NCBI RefSeq assembly: GCF_040958095.1
Contig: NC_091228.1
Span: forward strand, 6,495,200-6,559,199
Length of the DNA: 64,000 nt
DNA from: Procambarus clarkii
Lineage: Eukaryota > Arthropoda > Malacostraca > Decapoda > Cambaridae
Direction of reading: 5' to 3'
Positions 1 to 31,201 of the stretch are shown here, one piece after another (positions within the stretch are counted from its first letter, which is position 1; every line of letters starts with the position of its first letter). The notes beneath the pieces are model-generated. The model was not told the origin of the DNA. It worked only from the letters and a program-made list of their open reading frames with translations, and did no database searches. Position numbers and translations under genes: made by a program.

Positions 1-10
1 AGATAGAATC

Positions 11-13
<3 letters not shown>

Positions 14-60
<47 letters not shown>

Positions 61-290
61 GTGTCAGAATGGGAACGGGAAAGCACGAAGAAGTAATGTG
101 GCGACTCCTCACACAAGTAACGAGGCTGACCCCCATACAATGTCACATGTAGACATGACAGAGCCCAAGAGGCACAGGAACCGATACACCTGTTGACGGA
201 CGGTTGAGAGGCAGGACCAAGGAGCCAGAGCTCAACCCCCACAAGCACAACTAGGTGAGGACATATATTGTAAAAGCACAAGCCGCCGAC
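14..290 (-). repeat. retroposon fragment with poly(A) tail
   Basis: A run of about 46 T at 14-59 is a minus-strand poly(A) tail. The next 220 bp contain GAGCCAGAGCTCAACCCC, a dispersed motif also present near 5350, 20870 and 44850 in this window. This is a retroposed copy pointing left. The short frame through it is not a gene. Confidence 0.6.
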
Positions 291-2740
291 TAGTGGCAAA
301 GAGCACTACGCCGGCCAGGCAAAGAAGGCACAAAACTGCATCTAAAGGCCCACCTCGACAGCAAAACCACAAAGTCCCAGCACAACCACAACATGTGCCA
401 AGACCCAAAAAGCTCAGTCTGCAAGCCAGGAAGACCCCGGAACCCCAAAAGGCAGAACCGGGTCACACGAGGAAACAAAGTCCCCTGAACCCACAAAAGG
501 GGGCCCAAGAGGAAGAAACCTCCAGAACGAAACCAAGGAACCCAAAGGAACCCAGAATCGAACCAGGGGGAGCCCAAACCACCACATTTGCCGGCGGAGA
601 ACACCACTAAAAGGCAAAGCACAGACCCCAGCAGAACGCCCTGGGAAAACGGTCCCAACAGACCGAAAACCGAGGGGCAAGGTGTGGGAGCAAGCATACC
701 AGCCAGGGGCACTGAGCCTAAACCCAGAGGCTCAGACCCAAAATCAACACCCAAACGTTCCCAGAGGAACAGGCAACGGCAAGAAAACACCAGAAAAACA
801 AAGAAACGACAACAGGAGAACAAAAACCCTGCAAATTTTTTGAAAACCCACCAGAGACGCTCGCTCGCACACCCAGACGCATGTAAACAAACCGCAACGC
901 CGCCCTGGTGGCCACGCCGGGAAACCGGCAGACGAAAATGGCCGCCAGCAGGGGCTGTGACTGACGCTTAATACACAAAAACACGCCAGCAAATGTGGGA
1001 AGCTAGCAGACTGGAAGGGCGAAAAACGACGCCCAACAGCAGAAAAACCCCTGAAGGGGCAAAACCGCCCCAGAACTGCTAGCAGGCAACCCCCACAGCC
1101 CCGGGAACCAACAACAGAGGCCCCGGGGCAGAGCCGTCCTCCAAGCCCTCCGCCCGTAAAGAAAAGCAAGAGCCCATGGGAAAGGCAACAAGAAAGGGCC
1201 GCTGGTAAGACCCAGAAGCCTTGGCAGGAGGCACAGGCTCAAACCTCCGTCCCCAACCCGAACGGGGCATCCCCCGAAAACCGCCCGAGTCTCTGCCGCA
1301 ACTGAACCCCGCCCCGACCCCGAAACCCGCAGACGGTCCGGAGCCGGGAACATGGAGAGAAAGGGGCGAGCAGCACCTAACCAAACGGGGCGGCCACGGG
1401 GCATTCGAGTGGGAAACCAACCTAGCATGTTGCAGCAACCTAACCTAGCTTGCAACATGGATGCCGCCTGTACTCTGAACAGTAATAACATCAGGAGAGT
1501 ACTGGAGAACAAGCAGAGAATCACTCGCAAGACTCCGGGTCAAGGTGTCAGTGACCCAACAGGCAGCATGACGGAGGTAAAAATGGCGACTGTCACCCGG
1601 AGACAAGGGAACAGCAACCAACGATCCCGTGCAAGACGGGTTGGAACCCGGAAGACACATTCAATGGTCCCCCGAGCCCAGACAGGGGTTTCCAGGGCCC
1701 GTAGGGTAACAACTACGGGAAGCCCGGGCAAGGTGTTGCTAACCGGTTAAGAAACCCAAACATAACAAGAGGGTAGATTATAGCACTGAAAACCCCTGAG
1801 ACGTGTACAAGCACGGGGGCCTAGCAGAGGGCCGCCAAACACTACCAGTGGAACTATAACCACCTTAGGCAGACCCCCACCAGGCAAGAAAATGAAAAAC
1901 AAAAGAAAAACCCCGCAAAAGTACACCGTCTCCAGAGGCAACAGAAACCGGCCGCCGCATAGGTGGCAGGCTGCGCAACACCTTGACGCCCGAACCAGCA
2001 CAATACCAATCCCTACCCAGGGCCAAACAAGGGCCCCAAGCCCCAGCTGGCCCCAAGGGCGAGGCAAATGCCGAGCAGCAAGAACCTCTACGGGAATGGT
2101 TCCCGAACGCCCCAGGGAAGATAACCCTGTTACGCAAGGGCAGTACTCACAGGGCGCTTAGGGAAGTCAGCCACTAAGCACATGCAGCCCCGGCACTGAT
2201 GAAGTACTCCTGGCCACCGCACACCACAACACACGGCAGTGAACGCCACACAAGGCAAACACCGCCAAGGAAACTGAGGCCAGAGAAGCGTCAATCCCGG
2301 TTGACATTAGCGAACGAACTGAAGCTTGGCAGCCGGCGCGGTAGGTCCGGGGCTCCCCCCTCCCCCTCCCGGGGTGGGGAGGGCTGCGCGGACGATCGGC
2401 GCGGCAGTAAAGTGTGATGTTTGCTTGTTTGCTTGTTTCCTTGGGATTGTAGGGAGTTTTCTACCTCTCTGTTCGGTTTTTGTTGTAGTTTCTTACCATG
2501 TGGGGTTTGTTTTGTTACGCCTACCTTTCTGGGTGCCTAACCCCGGTCGATGGCAGATACGGAAAACCCCCAACCATATGGGGTTTTCCAGGGCCATTGC
2601 TCCCTGAAACCTCTCTGAAGGGGCCAGGTTCTGGCGCTGGTCCCTGGTAGGTCTGAACTCCTTAGCTAATGTCCCGGTCTAACATAACATACATTAGCCC
2701 GATAAGCTCCAGGGAGCCGTAGGGGCTCCCCACAGAAAAA
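291..2740. repeat. GC-rich unclassified repeat region
   Basis: About 2.4 kb of CCC/AAA-rich sequence with much higher GC than its surroundings. Overlapping frames exist on both strands (for example 293-610 plus and 290-823 minus) but have proline/arginine-rich biased composition and no recognised domain. It ends near 2740 in GAGCCGTAGGGGCTCCCC, with an inverted GGGAGCC/GGCTCCC motif. It is probably part of a mobile element; function is not recognised. Confidence 0.4.
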
Positions 2741-2744
2741 GTTT

Positions 2745-3610
2745 CAAAAACTGTTGGCATTCTTTCTAAGATCAGATATTATGTACCTCGCCCTGCCCTG
2801 GTGACACACTATTGCTCTCTCGTCTATCCTTATGTCAACTATGGTATTTGTGCTTGGGGTTCTACTACCCAAAATCATTAAGTCCTCTAATTACTAACAC
2901 AAAGCTGCTATTAGGACTATATCTAACTCTGGCCCCAGACATCACTTGGTACCCTTACTCAAATCTCTGAATATGTTAGATATTAAGTCACTGCATATCC
3001 TTTCATGTGTATTTTATACATATATAAAATGCTGAACTGTAATGTCAATCCTGACCTTAAAATCTTCCTAGAAGGTTTAACAGATCCCATGAGCACCACA
3101 CCAGAAACAAATACCTATTTGATATTCCAAGAGTACGGCTTAATCAAACTAGAAATGCTTTACAAATCAAGGGACCCAGAATGTGGAATGACCTTCCCAA
3201 TCATGTTAAAGATTGTACCTCTCCCAACCAGTTTAAGATAAAAAGTAAGTACTACCTAATTAACTCTATGTAACCTACCTCACCCCCAAATTGTCAACCC
3301 ATGTCTACTATTTTAAACAATGCTTTTGTTGACCAAATTGTATTTTTGCTATTTTTTCTGCCTTGTTCCCCCTTTCCTTTTTTTTTATTTTTTTATTTTC
3401 TCAACACAATTTATACTTTAATCTCAATTAGTATGTATTAAGTTTTAGTTTTAGTGTTTTTCCTGCCCAAAACGCTTTGCGTAATAGTGGCTTTAGGCAT
3501 TGTATGTACTAGCTCTATCTATAAATCCATCAACATTTTGTATCTCACCTTGTATGTATGTACTTTACCTGAATAAATATTTGTATTTGTATATCTATGA
3601 CATATTGTTC
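2745..3610 (+). mobile_element. LINE 3' end, degenerate reverse transcriptase C-terminus
   Basis: Broken frames read VYPYVNYGICAWGSTTQ and LEMLYKSRDPECGMTFP, typical of the C-terminal region of non-LTR reverse transcriptases. The 3' tail from about 3440 (CGTAATAGTGGCTTTAGGC, then CTTTACCTGAATAAA) recurs at 13876-14032. Several stops and frameshifts make it a pseudogene fragment. Confidence 0.65.
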
Positions 3611-3678
3611 TTGAAGTTGCAGTTTCATAAAGTCCTCGTCTATTTTGTCAATTTCTGTTACTATTTTATAAATAGTGA

Positions 3679-3890
3679 TCACAAAGCCTCTTTTTCCCTA
3701 TCTTCCAGCCTTGGCATATTTAATGCCTCTAGTCCCTTCTCACAGATCATGTCCTTAACTTCTGAGAGCCATTTAGTAGAATGTCTTTGCACCCTTTCTA
3801 ATATATTTAAGCAAGACGAGATATGGGCACCACACCACCGCTGCATACTGTATTTCAATTTTGGTCTCACAAAATGCATACATTTTCTTT
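3679..3890 (-). mobile_element. LINE reverse transcriptase fragment
   Basis: The minus-strand frame reads FVRPKLKYSMQRWCGAHISS and NILERVQRHSTKWLSEVKD. It matches the common non-LTR RT pattern LVRP.LEYAS..W.PH ... LE.VQRRATK. The 5' part is missing, but a related piece lies at 6110-6320. Confidence 0.65.
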
Positions 3891-3911
3891 AATGTTTCTC
3901 TATCCATATAT

Positions 3912-5025
3912 TTAACCATTGCACTGCGCAATGCACCTGTAGGCACTCGACAGGTGGTGTGTAACGTGCCTCAAGGATCATATAGGTATAGCATACCATT
4001 CAAAACTGGCACGCAGTGATGCGAGTACAAAATGGATGCCTGAGGGCCACAGTGATCATCCGCTATTTTGACAAAAAAATCCCAGCATGCCCCAGGGCCG
4101 TGGGGAGCCTCAGTTTCAAGGAAGCAATCATGTCTGAAGTGTCGTCTATGAGCTCCCGCTCCACGGTCAGTCGCAGTCATGGAAAACGACATTCTGAGGA
4201 GGAAATATGCCACATAATGTATGATGATCGTGCCATGGATGATGATTTAGACTACGATTCAGAAAAAGACCTTACACAGAGGTCTGACACGAGTAAGGGA
4301 GAGACTGAGGTGGAGGATGTCGCGAGTGTGTACAGAACACACGCCTCGTCCAACCGGCCTCGTCGCCCTGGGTCAACATCGCTAGAGTCACCACCACCAT
4401 GTGTATCCTCTGATGCAAGTTTATTCAGTGACAGTACTTGTGATGAATCATTCTCAGGCTTCAGTGACATAGGCTCCGATACAAGTACAGGGTAGTGCTA
4501 ATGACCCGAGTACAAGCAGTGAGGGTGTTACTAGGCGGGGTTTTGCTGTGCCAGCAACACGCCGAGGCAAACGGCAGTAAGTCACGCGACCAGAGGACAA
4601 TGACGACAGTGTTCCCTCGACATCCGGTGTTCGGGGTAGGCCTACACTATGCAGAACAGCCTCATCTCCTGGCATACCTATACGCAGCTCTAGCACAAGA
4701 CGACGGAGCCGTGTTTTTGGTGCTCGTGGTAGTGTTAGCCGTGGTGTTGGCGCCAAAACCAAACCCCTGAGTGTACTTGTGTGGGAGGATTGTGAGAGAT
4801 TTGTCCCACAAATACTGTACCAACTTTTGATGGTACCGATGTTGGTGTGACACCATTATTCCCATATACAGGTGATATGGCTGAAATCGACTATTTCCTG
4901 GCTTATTTTGATAGTGAATTCAGAACTATCTTGTGGCAGAGACGAACAGACATGCTCACAGCCTCATAGACACCGACATTTAATCTGCCTTTTGCATGGC
5001 ACAATGGAAGGACACCACAAGTGTC
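3912..5025 (+). pseudogene. decayed piggyBac-like transposase
   Basis: The open part (from about 4130 to 4495) is acidic and serine-rich, with MYDDRAMDDDLDYDSEKD, like the N-terminus of piggyBac-family transposases. Downstream, in other frames, come FDGTDVGVTPLFPYTGDMAE and IDYFLAYFDSEF, corresponding to the family start of the transposase core, with ETNRHAHS-like remains. The element begins next to TTAA at 3912-3915, followed by CCATTGCACTGCGCAATGCA. The DDD catalytic core is absent and a SINE abuts the end at 5031. Confidence 0.65.
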
Positions 5026-5030
5026 TGGGG

Positions 5031-5226
5031 GCCTCGTAGCCTGGTGGATAGCGCGCAGGATTCGTAATTCTGTGGCGCGGGTTCGATTCCCGCATGAGGC
5101 AGAAACAAATGGGCAAAGTTTATTCACCCTGAATGCCCCTGTTACCTAGCAGTAAATAGGTACCTGGGAGTTAGTCAGCTGTCATGGGCTGCTTCCTGGG
5201 GTGTGTGTGTGTGTGTGTGTGTGTGT
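5031..5226 (+). mobile_element. SINE, tRNA-Thr(CGT)-like head
   Basis: Positions 5031-5100 fold as a tRNA. The acceptor GCCTCGT pairs with ATGAGGC, the T arm is GCGGG-TTCGATT-CCCGC, the B box is GGTTCGATTCC and the anticodon loop TTCGTAA gives CGT. The shared body follows (ACCTAGCAGTAAATAGGTAC, then GGGCTGCTTCCTGGG). It then runs into GT and A tracts. Confidence 0.85.
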
Positions 5227-5249
5227 GGTGTGAAAAAAAAGAAAAAAAG

Positions 5250-5297
<48 letters not shown>
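5195..5297. repeat. GT microsatellite followed by long A tract
   Basis: About 25 bp of (GT)n at 5201-5226 are followed by an A-rich run to 5297, interrupted by a few G. These are the simple tails of the SINE. Confidence 0.85.
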
Positions 5298-5299
<2 letters not shown>

Positions 5300-5395
5300 G
5301 TAGTTAGTAAACAGTTGATTGACAGTTGAGAGGCGGGCCGAAAGAGCAAAGCTCAACCCCCGTAAAAACACAACTAGTAAACACAAGTGAGGAAA
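5300..5395. repeat. dispersed GAGGCGGG..GAGCTCAACCCC repeat
   Basis: A short copy of the family seen at 200-270, 20850-20906 and (inverted) 44836-44910, with GACAGTTGAGAGGCGGG and CAAAGCTCAACCCCCG. Confidence 0.5.
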
Positions 5396-5491
5396 TGTGC
5401 GGGTTTCTCGCGCTGAGCATGATGGTGAAACACACTGAGAAACACGTCATCCAGGATTATTGGAACAAAGACAGCCTTGTTCCATCCCCCT

Positions 5492-5595
5492 CGTTTATTG
5501 GATGGAACTCCATCCAATAAACGGAGGATGGAACGAGGATGGAACTCTGAATTCGAGTTCCATCCTCGAATTCAGCATTTATTTATGCTGAATTC
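5492..5595. repeat. three consecutive hairpins
   Basis: Three perfect inverted repeats lie in a row: 5492-5523 (14-bp stem CGTTTATTGGATGG), 5535-5567 (13-bp stem GAGGATGGAACTC) and 5568-5595 (11-bp stem GAATTCAGCAT). The loops are 4-7 nt. Confidence 0.85.
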
Positions 5596-5831
5596 CATCT
5601 GGCATGTGTTGCTCCACTCACTCATTTTGTCTAGGTTAATTTTAGAGCTCAAAACAGTCAAAACTGACTTTTCCAAGGTAAGGTAATTATCAGGAGAAAG
5701 TGCTAAACCATTAAAACTATATAGCCCTTAGAAGGGATCAGGATAAGGATTTGGGAGAGGATGGAGGGAAGGAATGGTGGGCAATCACTTGGATGGTTGG
5801 GATTGAATGTCCACCTGGGCCACCTAGAGGG

Positions 5832-6103
5832 GCCTCGTAGCCTGGTGGATAGCGCCTCGTAGCCTGGTGGATAGCGTGCAGGACTCGTAATTCTGTGGCG
5901 CGGGTTCGATTCCCGCACGAGGCAGAAACAAATGGGCAAAGTTTCTTTCACCCTGAATGCCCCTGTTACCTAGCAGTAAATAGGTACCTGGGTGTTAGTC
6001 AGCTGTCACGGGCTGCTTCCTGGGGGTGGAGGCCTGGTCAAGGACCGGGCCGCGGGGACACTAAAAAGCCCCGAAATCATCTCAAGATAACCTCAAGATA
6101 ACC
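5832..6103 (+). mobile_element. SINE, tRNA-Thr(CGT)-like head, with head duplication
   Basis: The tRNA part is at 5854-5923 with a perfect 7-bp acceptor stem (GCCTCGT/ACGAGGC) and CGT anticodon position. The first 22 bp of the head are duplicated upstream at 5832-5853. The full body ends CTCAAGATAACC twice. Confidence 0.88.
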
Positions 6104-6109
6104 TGCAAG

Positions 6110-6320
6110 TGAGACCGTCTACTGTCCAAGAAGTTGGGCCCGACTATCCCCAGCAATTTTGCATCATCTGCAAACGTATTCGTGTAACTACTGTATTCCC
6201 TCTGGTACATCATTTACATAGATAATAAATACCAGTGCAAAGAATGCAAAAACTGATCCTTGATGTACGCTGCTTATGACATTTCTCCATTCAGATAGAG
6301 TGCCTCTTAACTACTTAACT
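6110..6320 (-). mobile_element. LINE reverse transcriptase fragment with FADD box
   Basis: Minus-strand pieces read SSVHQGSVFAFFALVFIIYV and, in a shifted frame, FADDAKLLG, corresponding to the RT motifs QGS.LGP.LF..Y and the FADD catalytic box. It is frameshifted. It may be the 5' portion of the same element as 3679-3890, separated by later insertions. Confidence 0.6.
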
Positions 6321-6537
6321 ATACAAAATGCTATAATTACATGATCTGTAAATGTATGCTGCCACATGCTTACCATAATTGTTAACTTTTTTGTGTCACA
6401 AACAAACAAACAAACAAAGCTTCAAGCACAGTCAAAGAACCTTTGATAAATCTAAGACATCCACACTATTGGTGATAACTAGTAATTCAAATAATACAAT
6501 TTTGAAAATCAGCATAAATAGTGCATTAAAAACTTAC

Positions 6538-26015
<19,478 letters not shown>

Positions 26016-26796
26016 GATAAAATAACTTTGAAAAGTTAAAAAAAAAAAAATGAGATGGAGCACTAGTAGCAAGATATATCCAGCTCCTGTAGCCTCTTCC
26101 TGTGATCTGAGTTTGTGTGAGTCGCCACCTCTGGCAACTTCCCTCGAGCCTTCGTATACTACTGCCCTACTTGTTGCACACCCACGCCACATCTAGAACA
26201 ATAATAACAGTAATAAGAACAATAATACTAATTATTATAATTATAATAATAACAATAATCATTTTATTTACACGAATGTACAAGGAGTTTGTGAGATTGC
26301 ATATAATAATGGTAGTTTCACATTCTTGCATAGACACTAACAGGCATAGCGTTTCGGGCATTTGGGTATTGTAATCATTATCTCATTATCAACTGAAGGC
26401 AATTGTTTACACGGAGTAGGCCTATACACTTAAGGGGATGTGAAAGCTGTGAAATATCAATATTAATGCAAATAATCTAATGCCATACAATTTCTAAATA
26501 GTATCAATAGCATGATAATCATCGTACATTGCAGCATTTATTCTGCTTAATGTCTCTTTTTTTTGTATAAATGAAACAAAAATAATCAAATATGTTGCAT
26601 TTAAACACGGCAGATGTGATTAAAAAGTTTATATATTTAGAGAATAAAGAGTAAGGTTACAACGTCACATGACGCAATCATTGAGAAGGCACGGGAGCCA
26701 ATAGTACCTCTACACGTATGGTTCCTGTTCTGTACGTTCCTGGCACTATCTGCCCTGCGCCCACGGAAATGCTATTTTTCTTTTTTTTGCCCCGAG

Positions 26797-28020
26797 GGGC
26801 GAGTTTATTGGCCAGCGCCACTCATCCTGTGAGTGGACACACCGCCATAGTGACAGTATTGGCCAGCGCCACTCATCTTGTGAGTGGACACACCGCCATA
26901 GTGACAGTATTGGCCAGCGCCACTCATCTTGTGAGTGGACACACCACCATAGTGACAGTATTGGGCAGCGCCACTCATCTTGTGAGTGGACACACCACCA
27001 TAGTGACAGTATTGGCCAGCGCCACTCATCTTGTGAGTGGATACACCGCCATAGTGACAGTATTGGGCAGCGTCACTCATCCTGTGAGTGGACACACCGC
27101 CATAGTTACAGTATTGGGCAGCGCCACTCATCTTGTGAGTGGACACACCACCATAGTGACAGTATTGGCCAGCGCCACTCATCTTGTGAGTGGACACACC
27201 GCCATAGTGACAGTATTGGGCAGCGTCACTCATCCTGTGAGTGGACACACCGCCATAGTGACAGTATTGGGCAGCGTCACTCATCCTGAGTGGACACACC
27301 GCCATAGTGACAGTATTGGGCAGCGCCACTCATCCTGTGAGTGGACACACCGCCATAGTGACAGTATTGGGCAGCGCCACTCATCCTGTGAGTGGACACA
27401 CCGCCATAGTGACAGTAATGGGCAGCGCCACTCATCCTGTGAGTGGACACACCGCCATAGTGACAGTATTGGGCAATGCCACTCATCCTGTGAGTGGACA
27501 CACCGCCATAGTGACAGTATTGGGCAGCGTCACTCATCCTGTGAGTGGACACACCGCCATAGTGACAGTATTGGGCAGCGCCACTCATCCTGTGAGTGGA
27601 CACACCGCCATAGTGACAGTAATGGGCAGCGCCACTCATCCTGTGAGTGGACACACCGCCATAGTGACAGTATTGGGCAGCGCCACTCATCCTGTGAGTG
27701 GACACCGCCATAGTGACAGTATTGGGCAGCGTCACTCATCCTGTGAGTGGACACACCACCATAGTGACAGTATTGGGCAGCGTCACTCATCCTGTGAGTG
27801 GACACACCGCCATAGTGACAGTATTGGGCAGCGCCACTCATCCTGTGAGTGGACACACCGCCATAGTGACAGTAATGGGCAGCGCCACTCATCCTGTGAG
27901 TGGACACACCGCCATAGTGACAGTATTGGGCAGCGCCACTCATCTTGTGAGTGGACACACCGCCATAGTGACAGTATTGGGCAGCGCCACTCATCCTGTG
28001 AGTGGACACACCGCCATAGC
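26797..28020. repeat. 51-bp minisatellite, about 24 units
   Basis: The consensus unit starts ATTGGGCAGCGCCACTCATC and includes CACTCATCCTGTGAGTG, a 6-bp-stem hairpin. Because 51 is divisible by three, all six frames stay open with a 17-residue periodic peptide; these frames are artefacts. Variants (GGGCAGC/GGCCAGC, CGCC/CACC, ATT/AAT) are interspersed. Flanks match 44390-44540, which has one unit. Confidence 0.95.
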
Positions 28021-28160
28021 AGCATGTACAACACTCCCCAATAGGAAGAAAACCCGCTGGGTTGTTCATCCTGTCACTTGTACCCAGACACAGCTGGGAC
28101 TTACCTAACTGTCTCAAGTGAACAGCTCCTCAAACAAGAAGATTAAAGATTTGCACCAAT
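28021..28160. repeat. flank of the 51-bp array, shared with 44.4 kb
   Basis: CAGCATGTACAACACTCCCC through GACACAGCTGGGACTTACCT is found in reverse at 44350-44480. Confidence 0.7.
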
Positions 28161-29160
28161 TTTAAATGTGAAGATTAACATTTATACCAATTTTAACTTT
28201 TTTTCCTGCTAACAAACTCCACAACAATGTACGATTACTTATGCTATATGAAAGACTACAGAATGTAGATGTAGAACTACATAAAGATGTAGGTGTATAT
28301 TGTAGAACACAAGCAATATGAGTTAATTTAATCCCCATTTCATTAGATGCCTAGTCATCTCGCAGCATCTAGAGAGAACGTAAAATGAGTAATATATTAG
28401 CCTAAACTAGCATATTCTGGGTAGAACACGAGAATGTCTTCCAATATTTGTGGGTGTATAAAGCAGTTACAGAGCTCAAAGTACCTCACGTCATTTGGTA
28501 TGATATCACTGATAACAGGACAAACACAGTATATCGGAGAGTTTATCCTAGCTCTTGTTCACATAGTTTACGACTGGATTGTTCATCACTGGGATGTTCA
28601 TTGCCTGCAGCCGTGCCTGCTAGCGTCAGGATTGATTGATGATTGATGAAGATTAAGTCACACCAAGTAGTGGCATGGGCATGAATAGCCCGTAAGTGGT
28701 GGCCCTTTTGAGCCATTACCAGTATCAAGAGCTGATACTGGAGATCTGTGGAGGTGCGACTGCACCCTGCGAGACGGGAGATGTCTCCCGTGGCTACTAT
28801 CCTAGGTCCAGTCCTCTTATCCTTCTTGACCTGACCAGGTCACCTCTATTCCCGATTGCTGATGCATTTGCGGTAACAAGTACAGTACAGGAATCGTACC
28901 AATTCTATGGAATTGTGGTGTTCTTTCTGTAATATGGCTATTCTGAGAAAACTGGGGCGGTGTGCAGGATAAACATAGCTCTCCTCGTATGTCTGTTGCT
29001 TAAATTCGAAACTGTACTTGTGGTCGGTCTCGAGCCCATTGTTGATGTGACGACGTGCATTGACGTGCTCACAGGATGTTTATGGGGCGCATAATAAATG
29101 AATGAACTACCGAGAACTGGAGTTGTTATTAATAGAGGTCTTCATTTAGATGTTGTCCCT
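28161..29160. other. no gene seen; dispersed repeats
   Basis: There is no supported coding exon. GGCATGAATAGCCCGTAAGTG through GAGATCTGTGGAGGTGC near 28670-28770 looks like a dispersed repeat. GGCGCATAATAAA near 29085 resembles LINE 3' ends elsewhere in the window. Short frames here lack motifs. Confidence 0.4.
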
Positions 29161-29316
29161 CGTAACCCTCTCAAGTTCAAGTATGTTTATCGAGATAAGC
29201 AATAAATAAATCTCAAAGGGATAGAGTAGCTTAGGCTATTTCTACCCCCCTGAACCCTCTCACTACCCCCAAGCAACGCGGCCAGTGGCACTGCTTGCAT
29301 TCATCCATTTATTGAG

Positions 29317-29601
29317 TTTTTTTTTTTTTTTTTTGAGATATATACAAGAGTTGTTACATTCTTGTACAGCCACTAGTACGCGTAGCGTTTCGGGCAGGTC
29401 CTTAATCCTATGGTCCCTGGAATACGATCCCCTGCCGCGAAGAATCGTTTTTTCATCCAAGTACACATTTTACTGTTGCGTTAAACAGAGGCTACAGTTA
29501 AGGAATTGCGCCCAGTAAATCCTCCCCGGCCAGAATACGAACCCATGACATAGCGCTCGCGGAACGCCAGGCGAGTGTCTTACCACTACACCACGGAGAC
29601 T
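29317..29601 (-). mobile_element. SINE with GATTAAGGAC tail
   Basis: Full reverse copy of the SINE at 7438-7724. A T run at 29317-29334 is the poly(A) tail. The head ends GTCTCCGTGGTGTAGTGG on the minus strand. Confidence 0.8.
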
Positions 29602-29989
29602 GCCAATTCGTTTTAATTCACTAAGAATCATTTTCCTAGTAAAGCTGTCCTCTCAAGTGAAGCTTTTGTTGCCAGGGAAAGTATTCAGAGTATTAGAACC
29701 CCTTCCACTACCTTTCTAGTTCTAATATTATTACTTCTATAGATTATTTCACACTTCTTAAAGTCAATATTGTGATCCTTTTCCCAGCTATGGTTTGCTA
29801 CAGCATTGTTACCAGCCGTAATTCTTCATGCTTTCTTATGTTCAATTCTGGTCTGCGGTTTTCGCCTTGTTCCCCCCCCCCCTACATGGACTCCATTACA
29901 ATCTTTACAAGGTAATATATAAACTCCTCCCAGATTTCACTCATCTTAGTGTTGAACGGAATCTTGAGTTATCATAAGATAAGATAATG

Positions 29990-30880
29990 TTTATTCAGGT
30001 AAAAGTACATACTTTATTTATTTTATTTATTTATTTATATACAAGGTACATTTGGTTTATGAGAATACAAAAATGTAAAACATCAATGCTATGTAAAGTC
30101 ACCAACACGTACAGCGTTTCGGGCAGGTCCTTAATCTAACAATTTTAAAAACTACACCGCCCCTCATCCAGTGGGCAGCGGTGGATAGGTTACAATCACT
30201 TAGTTACTACCTACAGTTAGCAAATTGGGGATATTTGGCTAAGATTTCTGGTAGCAGATCATTTTGAAATAAATATTTAGAAATCCCTGGAACATTTTTT
30301 TATAGAAATGTCTCTGACTTCACGCATCTTTTCGCACTCCATCACATAGTGACGGAGGGTGTGCGAATAATTTTGTTGACAGTTTACATTTGGTCAGGTC
30401 TACATCAGCAGATAATGAGAATTTCCAGAGATACTTGTAACCGAGTCTAAACCGAGCAGTAGTAACATCTAGAAGTCTACCGATTTTATTGGTAGAACCA
30501 TAGATGTGTGGCTCCTCTTGCATGATAGTATGATGATAGTTGGAATTACTGGTGTCAATTTCACTTTGCCTAAAATCTACAAGATTTTGTTGAAGTTCTT
30601 TGTGTACTCAGGCTTGGCTCTCAGACTGCTTATTGACAATCCAAGATTATACTCAACTTCTCTTTTAAAGGCAAATTCTTTGGCCAACTCATCAGCTCTA
30701 TCATGCATTCGGAGGCCAAAATGAGATGGAGTCCACATGAAATAGACTGTTACCATCAGTAATAATTTTATTGTATTTGTGTCTAGTTTCAGACTCGAGC
30801 ATGTTACAGTTATGTCTTAAAGAGTTGAGAGCAATTAAGGATAATAAATGTCATGGAAGATCATGTAATTAAGTCAGTTT
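29990..30880 (-). mobile_element. LINE C-terminal region (RNase H-type and zinc-knuckle part)
   Basis: Minus-strand pieces read ADELAKEFAFKREVEYNLGL (end of an RNase H-like domain), HTSMVLPIKSVDF and, at 30320-30450, RFRLGYKYLWKFS, DLTKCKL and SHTLRHYVMECEKMREVRD, a Cys/His motif common after the RNase H domain of I/Jockey-group LINEs. Frameshifts are present. The 3' end carries GATTAAGGACCTGCCCGAAA and a (TAAA)n tail. Confidence 0.7.
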
Positions 30881-31201
30881 TAGTATGATATGGATGAAAA
30901 CTTAATGTTAAAAATAATTAACATCTATGAACTAGTTAACAAGCCTCTCAGGTATGTAATCGTGCACTGTGTAGCACCAGTGCTTTCACATGAAAAAAAA
31001 TCAAGATAATTATTTTCCAAAAGTTGATGAAAGCGTTTTACAAAGGATGTGGCCGCTCGTGCCTTGAATGACCGCAGCACTGAAGAAAGTGTTCCTTCTT
31101 CAAGATATAACAGTGGATCGAGGCATTTTTACCTAGCCTATTCGTATTTGAAGGAATGAGCTACCCTCTTGGATCCCCGCCTATCAACCCTTAACGGCGC
31201 A

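Noticed and set aside
293..971. Proline/arginine-rich frames in the GC-rich region
   Set aside because: Biased composition, overlapping frames on both strands and no domain; more likely mobile-element or low-complexity sequence.
5031..5100. Genuine tRNA-Thr gene
   Set aside because: Folding is good, but the same head occurs in multiple copies, each followed by the same SINE body and tail. It is a SINE head, not a stand-alone tRNA gene.
26800..28018. CRISPR-like array
   Set aside because: Units are directly adjacent near-identical 51-mers without unique spacers, and the genome is eukaryotic.
26718..28117. Long frames on both strands with a periodic 17-residue peptide
   Set aside because: They are produced by a 51-bp minisatellite whose length is a multiple of three. 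Both strands and several frames are open, which real genes do not show.
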